Assembly: GCA_008000375.1 (NCBI GenBank) | Contig: SMOI01000043.1 | Coordinates: 1-63,184, forward strand | Origin: Poteriospumella lacustris | Lineage: Eukaryota; Sar; Chrysophyceae; Chromulinales; Dinobryaceae | DNA length: 63,184 bases | Direction of reading: 5' to 3' | Made by a program: the position numbers and the translations under genes | Notes under the pieces: generated by a model | Database searches by the model: none | The model's input: the letters and a program-made list of their open reading frames with translations, nothing else | What the model was told of the DNA's origin: nothing | Part shown: piece by piece, positions 41,910 through 53,265 of the stretch | How the letters are laid out: each line of letters begins with the position of its first letter | Numbering within the stretch: the stretch's first letter is position 1

Positions 41910-42462
41910 CTACTGAACCTTGACGTGAAACATGTCCCACGTGTCCAAGGGTTGGCTAAACGACGAGGCGCCGTGAAACATGTAACTCATATTGGTGACC
42001 TGCCGGACATCCCACGCTGCTAACGGCTGGTTGAACGACCTCGCGCCAAAAAACATTCCCGCCATGTTGGTCACCTGGCTCGTATCCCACGAGGCTAACG
42101 GCTGGTTGAAGGACTCCGCCCCATCAAACATAGCCGACATCTTCGTAACACGACTGACGTCCCACGTGGACAACGGCTGATTGAAAGAGGAGGCGCGGGT
42201 GAACAGTTGGACCATATTGGTGACCTGGCTCACGTTCCACGTGGCCAGTGGCTGGTTAAACGAGGCCGCACGAGAGAACAGACACTCCATATCGGTGACA
42301 CGACTAACATCCCATGTGGCTAACGACTGGTTAAACGACGCGGCACCGCGAAACATACTGTGCATGGTCGTCACACGACTCACATTCCACGTGTCCAGCG
42401 GCTGGTTGAAGACGTCCGCATCTAGAAACACTCCCCTCATCGATATGACGTTTCCCACGTCC
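41910..42462 (-). pseudogene. DUF285 gene lacking its 5' half, fused to a transposase fragment
   Basis: Seven full units are nearly identical to those in 57654-58535, with the same odd cap (FSQPLDTWDMF). Homology ends at about 42462, within DVGNV of the first unit. The N-terminal domain, start and promoter are absent and are not found on the far side of the transposase. The open frame upstream (MAVFPRG) comes from transposon sequence. Confidence 0.8.
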
Positions 42463-43090
42463 CCACGTGGGAATACGGCCACTTACTGCCAAAACCACGT
42501 CTTGGCTCTTCACCAACGAATGAATGGCCATAAACTCTCGAGGCATCAGATGTCCGAAAACCGGACTCGTCGATGTCCACGATTCGATTGTAGGGAACGC
42601 CAAACACCCCTGGGCGTACAGGATGGTCGGGCGGATTTACCCAAAACGCAACGCGATGTGCTTCGTCCGGATTCAGGGAGAAATCCTCCACGTGCTTTCG
42701 GCTCATCCCGAGATTTTCCAATTCCCGAGAGATGAGCGAAATCGATATCTCGACATTCCTGTTGCTCGCCGTTTCTACGATCGTTTTCAATTCCACCACG
42801 GACAACGACGGCACGTTTATGATTGCCCACAGAAGTACCATCACTTCGTCTGCCAGAAGCTTTGGAGGTTGGCCCCCGCGCCTGGGACTTCTCTCAACAC
42901 TTCCAGTCACTTCCACCAGTCGGTTGAATCGATTGACTGTGCTCGTGGAGTACCCACACAGTTGAGCGGCTTCTTGAATGGTCATTTGCTGGACCGCTGC
43001 TACAACATTCTCTCGAAACCAATTGGGATAACCTTGACCGACTGGATGTCGGCGTTGATTGTTTGCTGGATGGGCTTGGCCTGGAAACAT
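42463..43090 (-). mobile_element. Tc1/IS630-type transposase, 3'-truncated
   Basis: From an ATG at 43090 the frame gives about 205 residues: a basic leader, a helix-turn-helix (IQEAAQLCGYSTSTVNRF), an RGGQPPKL linker, a second helical DNA-binding part (SISLISRELENLGMSRKH) and the first catalytic acidic motif (NRIVDIDESGF, first Asp of the DDE/D triad). Homology ends soon after VYGHSFVGEEPR. The remaining catalytic residues are missing, so it cannot be active. No terminal inverted repeats were found. The family name rests on motif order. Confidence 0.75.
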
Positions 43091-43313
43091 TTCTTATCGG
43101 AATAGCAAAGCTGCGTTTCGTCGCGGACAAGAGATAATGAAAAAAGGACGGACAACTGATAGCTGGGGATAGGAACCGATAATAAAATATAGTTATCATG
43201 GCGATGCGAAACATGACTGATCGAATCCCAATCAAAGAGAGATTGGAGATGAGAAAGGAGAAAATGGAAAACGACGTGTCGCCACCTCGGCGATGTGTCG
43301 TCGTGCTGTCGTG

Positions 43314-43357
43314 GGTCGTCCGTCGGTCGTCCGTCGGTCGTCCGTCGGTCGTCTGTC
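43314..43357. repeat. 11-bp tandem repeat
   Basis: Four units of GGTCGTCCGTC (the last with one change) lie in the spacer between the transposase fragment and the gene at 43550. Confidence 0.9.
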
Positions 43358-43437
43358 AGGCAAGAGGTTTGGTCGTCCGTCGGCCTGTTTTGTCTCAAGT
43401 GAGGAGGCGAGAAGCACAGTCAGGTGTCAGGTGTCGT

Positions 43438-43549
43438 CATCATCATCAAGAAATATCTTTCACCGCTGCTGCAGTTCGTCTCTTCTGTCGAAGAAGCCAC
43501 ATTCTATTCAACGATCAACCCTAACTGACCACGTTCCACTACCACCATC
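43438..43549 (+). promoter_or_regulatory. Conserved 5' flank of a DUF285 gene
   Basis: CATCATCAAGAAATATCTT, TCGAAGAAGCCACATTCTAT and CTCAACCCTAAC-like blocks immediately before the ATG recur at 61492-61619 before the gene at 61620. The conservation outside coding sequence suggests a duplicated promoter or 5' untranslated region. Confidence 0.5.
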
Positions 43550-44491
43550 ATGACGACCCCTCAAGCACCAAGCGATGAAGCTGGTCGTACTTCTTGCCGT
43601 CCGATCAAAATGGAATTGGACTTGTGTCTGTATCGCGTGGTGAGCGAGCAATGTGGAGGCCGTATCTTGCCGTTTGGCGTGCGGCAACTGATCAAAGACT
43701 ACGCCTGGGTATTGTTCGACAACGATACGCTACGACAGGCGGTGAAGCTGTGGTGCGACGACCGAGCTCTTGCCTTACAACTGTACGGGGACATCAACGA
43801 TTGGGACGTGAGCCAGGTCACCGACATGTCCAAGCTCTTTCAAAAGAGCACGTTCAATAATCGCATAGACCGTTGGGACGTACGGAACGTCATATCTATG
43901 GACGCCATGTTCTACAATGCGGCTGTGTTTAACCAGCCGCTGGACACGTGGGACGTGAGTCGGGTGACGACCATGTACAGTATGTTTGCTGGTGCCTCGT
44001 CGTTCGATCAGTCGTTATCTACATGGGACGTTAGCCGTGTCCCCAATATGCAGTGTATGTTCTCTGAAGCCACCGCGTTCAACCAGCCACTGACCAGTTG
44101 GAATGTGAGCCAGGTCACGAGTATGACCTACATGTTCTGTCATGCCTCGTCGTTCAATCAACCGTTGTCGACGTGGGACGTCAGCCGAGTAACCGATATG
44201 ATGGGTATGTTTAGTGGGGCCGAGGCGTTCAATCAGCCGCTGGATACGTGGGACGTGAGCCATGTGACCAATATGTGTTCCATGTTTTGCGAAGCATCCT
44301 CCATCAACCAGCCGTTAGCAGCGTGGGATGTGAGAGAGGTCATTGCCATGAGTTTCATGTTTTACAGGGCCACATCGTTCAACCAGCCGTTGGACACTTG
44401 GGACGTACGTCGTGCCCGTTTGAGGGAGAGAATATTGGAGGGAGCGACATCGTTTCAACAGTCATTGCCAGAGGCGCTGCAAAGACGGTAG
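43550..44491 (+). CDS. DUF285-type repeat protein, subfamily B/A hybrid
   Basis: A 313-aa protein (MTTPQAPSDEAGR) with a subfamily B core (RVVSEQCGGRILPFG...YAWVLFDND) but the subfamily A cap (GATSFQQSLPEALQRR). It has an FNNRIDRW unit and seven more, one starting INQPLAAW. Its 3' units resemble those of 19820-20761 (ATSFNQPLDTWDVRRARLRERI), so the gene looks like a B-front, A-back chimera. Intact and with a conserved 5' flank. Confidence 0.85.
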   Translation: MTTPQAPSDEAGRTSCRPIKMELDLCLYRVVSEQCGGRILPFGVRQLIKDYAWVLFDNDTLRQAVKLWCDDRALALQLYGDINDWDVSQVTDMSKLFQKSTFNNRIDRWDVRNVISMDAMFYNAAVFNQPLDTWDVSRVTTMYSMFAGASSFDQSLSTWDVSRVPNMQCMFSEATAFNQPLTSWNVSQVTSMTYMFCHASSFNQPLSTWDVSRVTDMMGMFSGAEAFNQPLDTWDVSHVTNMCSMFCEASSINQPLAAWDVREVIAMSFMFYRATSFNQPLDTWDVRRARLRERILEGATSFQQSLPEALQRR

Positions 44492-44884
44492 TGTGGAGCT
44501 TGTAAGTCCACTAATGCAGCTAGGTGGGATGTCCCCCATGTGGACATAAGTTGTTCAAGATGTGCGGGGTGGGGCTGAGCGTCACCAGTATAACCATATA
44601 CGACAAGTAAAGCACTGACTGTAATTGAGGTGTTGCTCTGGAAGAGGTCTACTACCAACGGCGATATACCGCGACTACCGACGTTTGTCTGTGCGGTGAT
44701 CGGTAACCGAAAGGATCATCGGACCTAAACAGTGACCCTGAACGGATCGGAAAGGCTCGGACCTCTTCCGTTGCATTCACTTCACAGAACCGTCAGGACA
44801 TCTCTTTGTTGCCCACTGGAACTGTCCTGTACCTGAGCGAGTGGCTCAGTATCTCACCTCTGCACCTCACCTCTGGGCTTGTGT

Positions 44885-45090
44885 GAAACAGGCCATTCAT
44901 CGCCGTCACTTGACCGACAGTTCAATCGGTTGGTTGAACGCTCTCGCTTCGGCACCATCGCGTCGACGTCACCCCCGCCACCACTAATCGATGCGATAAT
45001 TGCACATTTTGTTGATGAAGGACCCCCACAGGCATATTCCTTGATCAATTGACGCACTCCAAACGGTAGCACTCGGCCTGCACTGAGCAT
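44885..45090 (-). pseudogene. DUF285 relic
   Basis: Minus-strand remnants of the N-terminal core (GRVLPFGVRQLIKEYA at about 45033-45083) and of one unit (AEARAFNQPIEL, about 44925-44955) are separated by unrelated sequence. There is no start and no continuous frame. Confidence 0.7.
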
Positions 45091-45579
45091 CGATGGCGCG
45101 AGACAAATTCACATATCTTCGATGGTTGGAGCATCGTTGGTCATATCAGTTGGTGTTGTTTCTTTTTCCTTGTCAAAAGTGATCGCCTACCGAGATGTCA
45201 AGCATTCGTCATGGGCAGTAACTTCAAACCATTACCAACTGTACATGTCGCATAGATTAACTTTTCCCAATGAAAATTGATCGCAGGCGACCATCATCGC
45301 AGTACTCTACGTAAGTCAGTGGTACGTATGAGGTATGCAAAACGAAACGTTGCCTATTCCGACACCACCATCAGTATCCCACACGAAGCCGGTCCTGCGG
45401 AATACCGTATACCTACTTCCGGACGTATTGACTGGCTGCCTACGCTACCATGCAAAATATGACGATCATACCATCATGATCTCCTGGGCTACGTCGGAAA
45501 AACCGCCATTGATATTGCACGACGTTTCTACCGGGTGCAACCGCAGCTGCCACACCAGATACGGGGAATAAGGAATACG

Positions 45580-45770
45580 TCACAATGGCTGGTGGAACGA
45601 CAATGCTCTGCGAAACATGAAACTCCTATCGGTGACCTGGCTCACATCCCACGTGTCAAGCGGCTGGTTGAACGACTTTGCCTCCCAGAACATTCTATGC
45701 AGAGTGTACACCTGACTCACATCCCACGTGACTAATGCCTGGTTGAACAACTCGGCACCATATCTGTCAC
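45580..45770 (-). pseudogene. DUF285 fragment of two to three units
   Basis: Minus-strand GAELFNQALVTW...FNQPLDTWDVSQVTDRSFMF is the closest relative of the second half of 32211-33323. Both edges are abrupt. The rest of 44492-46025 has no intact gene; 45800 onward is the left part of the segmental duplication. Confidence 0.7.
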
Positions 45771-46025
45771 TTGATGATCTTATGTACACACTCCGAGCTC
45801 CGAGTGCAGTGAATGTTGCTACAGTCTCTACACAGCATATGAGTGGGGTTCCCGGTGATGAACACCCCCTTCGGTAATAACAACTGCTGCACCGCTTCAA
45901 GACCCAACGCCCCGTCAGTTGACTCCGAAACGTCGAAACGTCGACTGCCAGCGACGTATGGGAAAGACAACGCCCTGTCGATAGCGAGCGAGCAGTACCC
46001 TCTACCCCGCCCCCCCCCCGTATCT

Positions 46026-46949
46026 CTACACCGGCAATGACGGTTGATAGGACGTCGCTCCCTCGAACATACCGGTCGTGTTCGTAACTCGACGCAAATC
46101 CCAACTCTCCAACGACTGATTAAACGCAGAGGCTCCACGAAACATGTGGCCCATACGGGTAATGCGACTCACATCCCACGTGGCCAATGGCTGGTTAAAC
46201 GACACAGCACCATAGAACAAAGCGCTCATATTGGTGACGCGTCGCACATCCCACGTGGACAATGGCTGATCAAACGACACGGCATTGTAGAACCCACCTT
46301 CCATATTGGTGACCCGACTGACGTCCCACGTGGCTAACGGCTGGTTAAACGCGGCAGCACCATGAAACAGGAAATCCATAACGGTCACCTGACTGACATC
46401 CCACGTGGCCAGTGGATGGTTAAACGCGGCGACAAGAGAGAACATACAATGCATATTGGTGACACGACCAACGTCCCAGGAAGATAACGGCTGGTTAAAC
46501 GATCGGGCACCACCAAATAAGCTGCGCATATTCTTCACCTGACTCACGTCCCACGTGTCTAGCGGCTGGTTGAAGCGTGGCGCTAGGTAAAACATATTGA
46601 TCATCGAGGTGACATTCCGCACGTCCCAACGGTCGATACGGTCATTGAACATGGCGCCAGCATAAAGAGAATCCATGGACGTCACCTGGCTGACGTTCCA
46701 ATCGTTGATGTCCCCGTACCGTTGTAATGCAGTCGCGCGATCATTGCACCACAGTTCCACCGCCTCTCGTAGCGTCTTGTTGTCGAATTTCACAAAGGCA
46801 TAGTCTTTGATCATCTGTCGCACGCCAAACGGCAAGATGCGACCTCCACATTGCTCGCTCACCACGCGGTAGAAACACAAGTCCAATACCACGGTGAGTG
46901 GGCGGTGAGCACGACCGGTTTCATCTTCCGGGGTCGTCTTGGTGGGCAT
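46026..46949 (-). CDS. DUF285-type repeat protein, subfamily B
   Basis: A 307-aa protein starting MPTKTTPEDETGRAHR, the duplicate of 34154-34999. It has eight units against seven there. The third is FNHPLATW. The cap is SYQPSLPV. The core is RVVSEQCGGRILPFGVRQMIKDYAFVKFDNKTL as in its partner. Confidence 0.85.
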   Translation of the reverse strand: MPTKTTPEDETGRAHRPLTVVLDLCFYRVVSEQCGGRILPFGVRQMIKDYAFVKFDNKTLREAVELWCNDRATALQRYGDINDWNVSQVTSMDSLYAGAMFNDRIDRWDVRNVTSMINMFYLAPRFNQPLDTWDVSQVKNMRSLFGGARSFNQPLSSWDVGRVTNMHCMFSLVAAFNHPLATWDVSQVTVMDFLFHGAAAFNQPLATWDVSRVTNMEGGFYNAVSFDQPLSTWDVRRVTNMSALFYGAVSFNQPLATWDVSRITRMGHMFRGASAFNQSLESWDLRRVTNTTGMFEGATSYQPSLPV

Positions 46950-47726
46950 GATTTCATCTGTGAATGGATGGTTTACATATCATCATCAGCGTCGGTGCTC
47001 ATTTCGTTGTTGAACCACCAGCCGAGCTCCACGTCGTTGCCGCTGCTGACGCATTCAGCCGCTGCGTGGGAAAGTGAACGTCATACGTGTACATTTGGAC
47101 TGGATTGAAAGTAACATAACTGCTGCCACGTCAAGATGAGGCTTGTGCGATGTCTCGCGGTACATATGACAGAGGAAACGAACAACTTATGTTAGGGTTC
47201 CTATCACAAAATCATGTACTTGCTCTCATTGCACAGGCTCACACTGCTCTGCTTCACTTACTGGAGTAGTATGTGCCAGGTCATGAGTTATGTCCTTGTC
47301 ATAGACTACCACACCCCCCTGACCCTCTTCTCCTTTCTTGAGCGTCACTGTTGTGACGCGATACTACAGCCATTCACAATGATAGTCACAGTACCTACAG
47401 TTCACGACCGCAGATTCGGTTCTACGCTCGAACCTCAAAGATGTGAATACCAGGCATGTTTCATAGTTGCCAAGACCCACACTTGTCAACCTAAAACCTC
47501 GGAGGATACTCTGTAAAAAGCACAGAACTGATGGTTCCCAGTGATGAACACCCCTTCGGTGATATCACAGTCGCACTGCAAAAGACTATATCCCCGGACA
47601 GTACCTTCTACCCTATCTCTACCCCTATCTCTACCCCTATCTCCACCCCTATCTCTACCCCTGTGACCTCATCTACCGACTGGTATCGTCGGTTGATACG
47701 ACGTCGCTCCTTCGAACATACCTGTT
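46950..47726. other. Intergenic region within duplication
   Basis: Contains shared 5' flank (CACCAGCCGAGCTCCACGTC) and, at 47612-47662, a CCTATCTCTACC-type 12-bp tandem tract matching the shorter tract at about 35680-35715. No gene is seen. Confidence 0.5.
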
Positions 47727-48638
47727 CTATACAGGACACGACGTAGGTAGATCCCATCTCTCCAACGACTGGTTAAACGATGTGGCTCCACAAAACATGT
47801 ACACCATGCTGGTGACGTGACTCACGTCCCATGTGTCCAACGGCTGATTAAACGACACGGCACCGTGAAAGGTACCGCTCATACCGGCGACGTGTCTCAC
47901 ATCCCACATCGCCAACGGCTGGTTGAACGAAGTAACACCATGAAACATATAGTCCATATCTGTAACTTGACTCACATCCCAAGTGTCCAATGGCTGATTG
48001 AACGACAAGGCTTTGGAGAACATGTAACCCATATCGGTCACCTGACTCACATTCCACGTGGCCAGCGGCTGGTTAAACGCAGCGACACGAGAGAACATTC
48101 CATGCATATTGGTGACCCGCCTAACATCCCACGTGGCTAACGGCTGGTTGAACGACAAAGCACCACCAAACATGCTGCGCATGTTCTTCACCTGGCTCAC
48201 GTCCCACGTGTTCAGTGGTTGATTGAAGTCAGCCACAAGGAAAAACATTTCCTCCATCGATGTGACGTTCCGCACGTCCCAACGGTCGATACAATCATTG
48301 AACCTTGTGTAAGCAAAAAGAGAAGCCAATGAAGTCACCTGGCTCACGTCCCAATCGTTGATGTCCCCGTATCGTTGTTTCGCAAGCGCTCGGTCGCTGC
48401 ACCTTCGTTTTACACTGTCGCCGCACCATAGTTTCACGGCCTCTCGTAGCGTCTCGTTGCTGAATTTCTCAAAGGCATAGTCCTTGATCAGTTGCCGCAC
48501 GCCAAACGGCAAGACGCGACCTCGACATTGTTCGTTCACCGCCCGATACAGACACAAGTCCAATACCATTGCGATCGGATGGTGAGTACGACCGGCTTCA
48601 TCGGTTCGTGCTTGTGGTGTCGTCATGGTGGTGGACAT
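47727..48638 (-). CDS. DUF285-type repeat protein, subfamily B, with N-domain insertion
   Basis: A 303-aa duplicate of 35676-36668. After LWCGD it carries an extra eight-residue piece (SVKRRCSD) before RALAKQRYG, a 24-bp insertion that appears to repeat the CGD/CSDR step. The first unit is FNDCIDRWDV. The stop comes right after DLPTSCPV, so it lacks the SYQPT cap and the VDIGVEIE tail of its partner. Confidence 0.85.
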   Translation of the reverse strand: MSTTMTTPQARTDEAGRTHHPIAMVLDLCLYRAVNEQCRGRVLPFGVRQLIKDYAFEKFSNETLREAVKLWCGDSVKRRCSDRALAKQRYGDINDWDVSQVTSLASLFAYTRFNDCIDRWDVRNVTSMEEMFFLVADFNQPLNTWDVSQVKNMRSMFGGALSFNQPLATWDVRRVTNMHGMFSRVAAFNQPLATWNVSQVTDMGYMFSKALSFNQPLDTWDVSQVTDMDYMFHGVTSFNQPLAMWDVRHVAGMSGTFHGAVSFNQPLDTWDVSHVTSMVYMFCGATSFNQSLERWDLPTSCPV

Positions 48639-49002
48639 GGTTCTATCTGTGAAAGGATGATTTCAGTGGATAGAATACTGTATGCCATATGCTTTCCTTA
48701 TAGTAGTGTGGGGAGCTGGTGGTGGCTGGGAAACGGACTGATCATCGTTGAATCATATGGTACTTTGCAGAATCTTGAAGACACATTACAATGCGATTTG
48801 CATATTATATAATGTACTTCAATGAGGTTAATTATGAAACGCTTCACGTCTTTCAGTTTCCGTTTGAACTTTCCTTCTTTCTTTTCACACCGTTCTCCCT
48901 GTTTTTTGTGTTCCTCTATCCTTCTGTATCCTTCCTTGTTTTTCACAACCATTTGGAGTGCCAATATTTTTTGTTAACGGTTTCTCACGATTTCTGTTGA
49001 AA

Positions 49003-52000
49003 ATGGCATTGAATGGAGACGAGTTTGAGTGTCCACAAGAGTTTTTGTGCCCCATGTCTGGTGGTTTGTTGTTCGATCCAGTTGTGGCCTTCGACGGCTT
49101 TTCCTATGAAAGGCGCGACCTTGAATACTGGATTGAGAGACAGAAGCGACTCAAAGAGCCGGACAGAACCAGTTATGAGTTTCCTTCGCCGATGACGAAA
49201 GCCTGGATCCCTGTCGACCTGTATGAAAACCGCGCACTGCGTGACTTCATTGCCGTTTGGGCATTCCGCGAAAAGGCGCACCACGAGCGCTCTGAAAAGC
49301 TCAAAGACTTAGAAAACCGGAGTTTGAGTGTGGAAGAGTAAGTTTTTCTGCTTTTTGCTTGGCCAGTGCTTCTGATAAGTCTTTTGTACCTCTGTGATGG
49401 GTGGAATAGTGTCTACCTGCATGCGTGTGCTATGTTCCGTGAGAAGACAGCAGGAGCTCATGATTCTGCTGTTGCACCCAGACTGACATTAACGCTGCGC
49501 GATGCAACAGATGAAGACGCTCCGCCCGACACTTGCAACACCGCGGGCAAGCGCTTCGTCTTTAAACGCTTTTGTGCCCTCCTCTGCGAGCACCTTCGCA
49601 AGTTTGAAACCCGCGGGGGTGCCGTTTTGCCGCCGGAAGAACAGGGAACTGTTGAGTTCCTGCGCATATCGCCGCAGATTCTGAATGACTCGGTCGTCAT
49701 CTTCACAACTTATCAATACACCACAGCACCCGCCTACATCGTTGACTACATTCAGCGTCAAGACGTACCGTTCGGCCAAGGAAACGACCGCATTCCTCTG
49801 TACCGTCTATTGGGATTTTTGTCGGCGGAAGAAGTCGTGCAATACCGCGTAATCAATCAGCTGTTCGGGCGCATCGGTATCCATGTCGAAGTGCACAATC
49901 TGCGTTTTGAAACGCTCTCCTCAACCGACGCAGCCTTCACCTGCGATATCAAGTGTCATAAGACTTATTCTGTCGCCGCTTTGGCGACTACTGTTGCCCT
50001 AGCTGGACCCGCGAAGTGGACAAACCGCGACAATCCCTTACAACACATTTTAGAAAGTCAGCGGCAATTTGCGGAAGATCTGCAACGAATTGTGGAAAAT
50101 CTGAAAGGTATCGGAGCTACATGTGCCCTAGCGAAATCATCGGAAACTGTGGATACGATCGCTCCGTTGGTGGGGCTGTTAAGAGACAGCGATGTAGAAA
50201 TCAGACGGAAGGCGGCGGGTGATATGATGGATATCGCTAGCAATGTGGAGAATCAGGTGGTGGTGGCTGAGGCGGGTACAGTCACTCCATTGATGCCGCT
50301 GTTGCGAGACAGCGATGTCGAAGTGAGACGCAGTGCAACGGGTGCGTTGATGCATGTCGCTAGCAATGTGGAGAATCAGGTGGTGGTGGCTGAGGCGGGT
50401 ACAGTCACTCCATTGATGGCGCTGTTGCGAGACAGCGATGTCGAAGTGAGACAGAAAGCAGCGGAGGGGTTGATGAAAATTTCTATGAGTGACGAGAATC
50501 AGGTGTTGGTGGCGATGGCGGGGGCGATCGGTCCGTCGGTGGAGCTGTTGGGTGACAGCGATGCCGAAATGCGACGTATGGCAGCGGGTGCGTTATGGTG
50601 CATCGCTGCCAACGACGACAACAAGTCGTTGGTGGTTGAGGCTGGTGCGATTGCTCCGTTGGTGGTGCTGTTGGAAGATAGCGATGTTGACGTGAGACTA
50701 TTTTCAGCGGGAGCGCTATGGAGTATCGCTGCCAATGCGGAGGACCAGGGGTTGGTGGCTTTGGCGGATGCGATCACTCCGTTGGTGGGGCTGTTGAGCG
50801 ACAACTATGTCGGCGTTAAACAGACAGCCGCGGGTGCGTTGATGCAAATCGTTTTCAATGAGCAGAACAAAGTGTTGGCGGCGAGGGCGGGTGCGATCGG
50901 TCCGTTGGTGCGGCTGTTGGTAAACGGCGATGTCGAAGTGAGACGGAGAGCAACGGGTGCGTTGATGTTTATCGCTGTCAATGAGGAGAACCAGGAGTTG
51001 TTGGCTCAGGCGGGTGCGATTGGTCCGTTGGTGCGGCGATTGCGAGACCGCGATGTCGAAGTGAGACGGAAGGCGGCGGGTGCGTTGATGTTTATCATTG
51101 TGAATGACAAGAACCAAGTTTTAGCGGCGAAGGCGGGTGCGATCGCACCGTTTGTGCAGCTGTTGGGAGACAGCGATGACGGAGTGAAACGGAGCGTAAC
51201 AAGTGCGTTGATCTTTATCGCTGGCAATGACGAGAACAAGGTGTTGGTGGCTGAGGCGGGTGCGATCGGTCCGTTAGTGGGACTGTTAGGACACGGTGAT
51301 GTTGAGTTGAGGATGATGGCCGCAGGTGCATTGTGGAATATCGCTGTCAATGGGGAGAACAAGGGGTTGATTGCGAAGGCGGGAGCGATCGCTCCGTTGG
51401 TGCGGCTGTTGGGAGACGGCGATGCGAGAATGAGACAGATGGCAGCGGGTGCGTTATCGAATATCGCTATCGATGACGATAACAAAGAGTTGGTGGCGAA
51501 GGCGGGTGCGATCGCTCCGTTGGTGCGGCTGTTGGGAGACGGCGATGTCGAAGTGAGACAAAAGGCAGCGGGTGCGTTAGCGAATATCGCAGTCAATGCG
51601 GACATTGAGGTATTGGTGGCGAAGGCGGGTGCGATCGCTCCGTTGGTGCGGCTGGTGGAAGACAGCGATGTCGAAGTGAGGCGGTACACAGCGGGTGTTT
51701 TATGGGTTGTAGCTGTCAATGACAAGAACAAGGTGGTGGCTGATAAGGGTGCGATCGCACCGTTGGTGGGGCTGTTGACAGACGGCGATATCGAAGGGAG
51801 GCGGTATGCAGCGGGTGCACTTTGGCATATCGCTGGCAATGACCAGAACAAGTTGTTGATTGCTGAGGAGAGGGCCATTCCTCCGTTGGTGGGTCTGTTG
51901 GAAGACGGCGATGTCACAGTGAGACGGTACGCAGCGGTTGCGCTATGGAGTATCGCTGTCAATGACAAGAACACGTTGCTGGTTACCGAAGCGGGTGCGA

Positions 52001-52485
52001 TCCCACAGTTGGTGCGGCTGTTGGGAGACAGCGATGTGACCATGCGACTGCTCGCAGCGGCTGCGTTAATGACCATCGCTGTTCATGACCAGAACAGGTT
52101 GCTGGTGGCTGAAGCGGATGCCATTCCTCCGTTGGTGCGGCTGTTGGGTGACAGCGCTGTCGAAGTGAGACGGTACGCAGCGGGTGCGTTAGCGAATATC
52201 GCTGACCATGACGACAACAAGTTGTTGGTGGCTATGACGGATGCGATCGGTCCGTTGGTGCGGCTATTGGATGACGGTGATATCTGCGTTAGACGGTACA
52301 CAGCGTTCGCGTTGTTGAATATCGCTGGCAATGATGCAAACAAGGTGTTGGTGGCCGATGAGGGTGCCATCGCTCCGTTGGCGGCGCTATTGAAGTGTGA
52401 AGATGTTGAGACCCGACGTTGTGCGCAGTCATTATTGGACGCAGTTGCTGTTTTTTCGGGAGGTACGTACACAAGAACGGTTTGA
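49003..52485 (+). CDS. U-box / armadillo-repeat protein, second copy
   Basis: Exons 49003-49337 and 49410-52485 flank a 72-bp intron in phase 2; the protein is 1136 aa. The U-box exon is almost base-for-base identical to copy 1. The unknown middle region diverges slightly more. The ARM part has 19 repeats rather than 24. Repeats 2 and 3 are near-perfect copies of each other (ASNVENQVVVAEAGTVTPLM twice), a recent 123-bp duplication or conversion. The C-terminal end (CAQSLLDAVAVFSGGTYTRTV) matches copy 1. The missing repeats are internal. Confidence 0.85.
49338..49409 (+). other. Intron of U-box/ARM gene, copy 2
   Basis: GTAAGT donor and GGAATAG acceptor; differs from copy 1 by only a base or two. 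Confidence 0.85.
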
Positions 52486-53040
52486 GACCGGGCAATTTGA
52501 ACGGCTTTTCTCAATACCTGCGACGGCTTCTGGAGTTTGTTGTTCGCATGGCTGTAGTTTATTGGTCGTAAGATTGGACCACGTTCCCGGTGACCTAGTT
52601 AGTAAGTTGTAGCGTTTCCCTTACTACGGGGTCATAAACGAGCTCTAATCGGAGATGGGTCGGGACCAGCGATTCGGAATGTCGCAGGTGTTCGCGCGCT
52701 GGTGGGGAACCACGAGGTCAACGTAGATGGAGCAGGCGGTCCTCGCCGTCCTGCTACCACCTCAACAGTCCTGCTACTCTTCTCCGCAAACCCAAACCCA
52801 TATGTCGGCCTCTTCGCTCGGCCTATTCGCTCCGGACTATTCGCATACACAATAGAAACAAACACGCAACGAAGAACAACCTCACGATGGTTCTCACAAC
52901 AAGCGAAGAAGAAGGAAGAAGTATATATGATCGACCTATGTACAATGCGAAGTATGTAGGATGTCAACGAGGTAAGGGAATGCCGACCATGGCATGGCAT
53001 GGCATGGTTGTGAGCTGTCTGACGCCTATTCGCATTGGTG

Positions 53041-53265
53041 GTTCGCAGCAGCGCGTCACCCAAACAGCTGGCACCGACGAACGACGTCGTTCGCACCGTG
53101 ATATATTGGAGCGGTGTCTCTATCGTGTGGTGACTGAAGGTTGTGGAGGTCGCATCTTGCCGTTTGGCGTGCGGCAGGTGATCAAGGACTATGTCATTGT
53201 GAAATTCGACAACGACACGCTACGAGAGGCGGTGCAGCTGTGGTGCGGTCAACGAGCGGTGGCCT
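53041..53265 (+). pseudogene. DUF285 N-terminal fragment joined to unrelated sequence
   Basis: A plus-strand frame open from 52887 includes RCLYRVVTEGCGGRILPFGV through LREAVQLWCGQRAVAF. At 53265 it leaves the family sequence mid-codon-run (normally LQRYGDINDW) and enters GC-rich unrelated DNA, where the frame stays open to 53759 by chance. No repeat units remain. The leader is also not the family type. Confidence 0.75.

Larger units (their letters stand above)
45800..52840. repeat. Segmental duplication, copy 2
   Basis: Partner of 33990-41465. Gene order and orientation are identical (DUF285 minus, DUF285 minus, U-box/ARM plus). Length differences come from one DUF285 unit, five ARM repeats and spacer indels. 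Confidence 0.8.

Noticed and set aside
38100-52500. Long antisense frames over the ARM genes (INAPAAFRLTSTS-like repeats)
   Set aside because: Antisense shadow of the 123-base ARM repeat; no conserved start and no independent domain.
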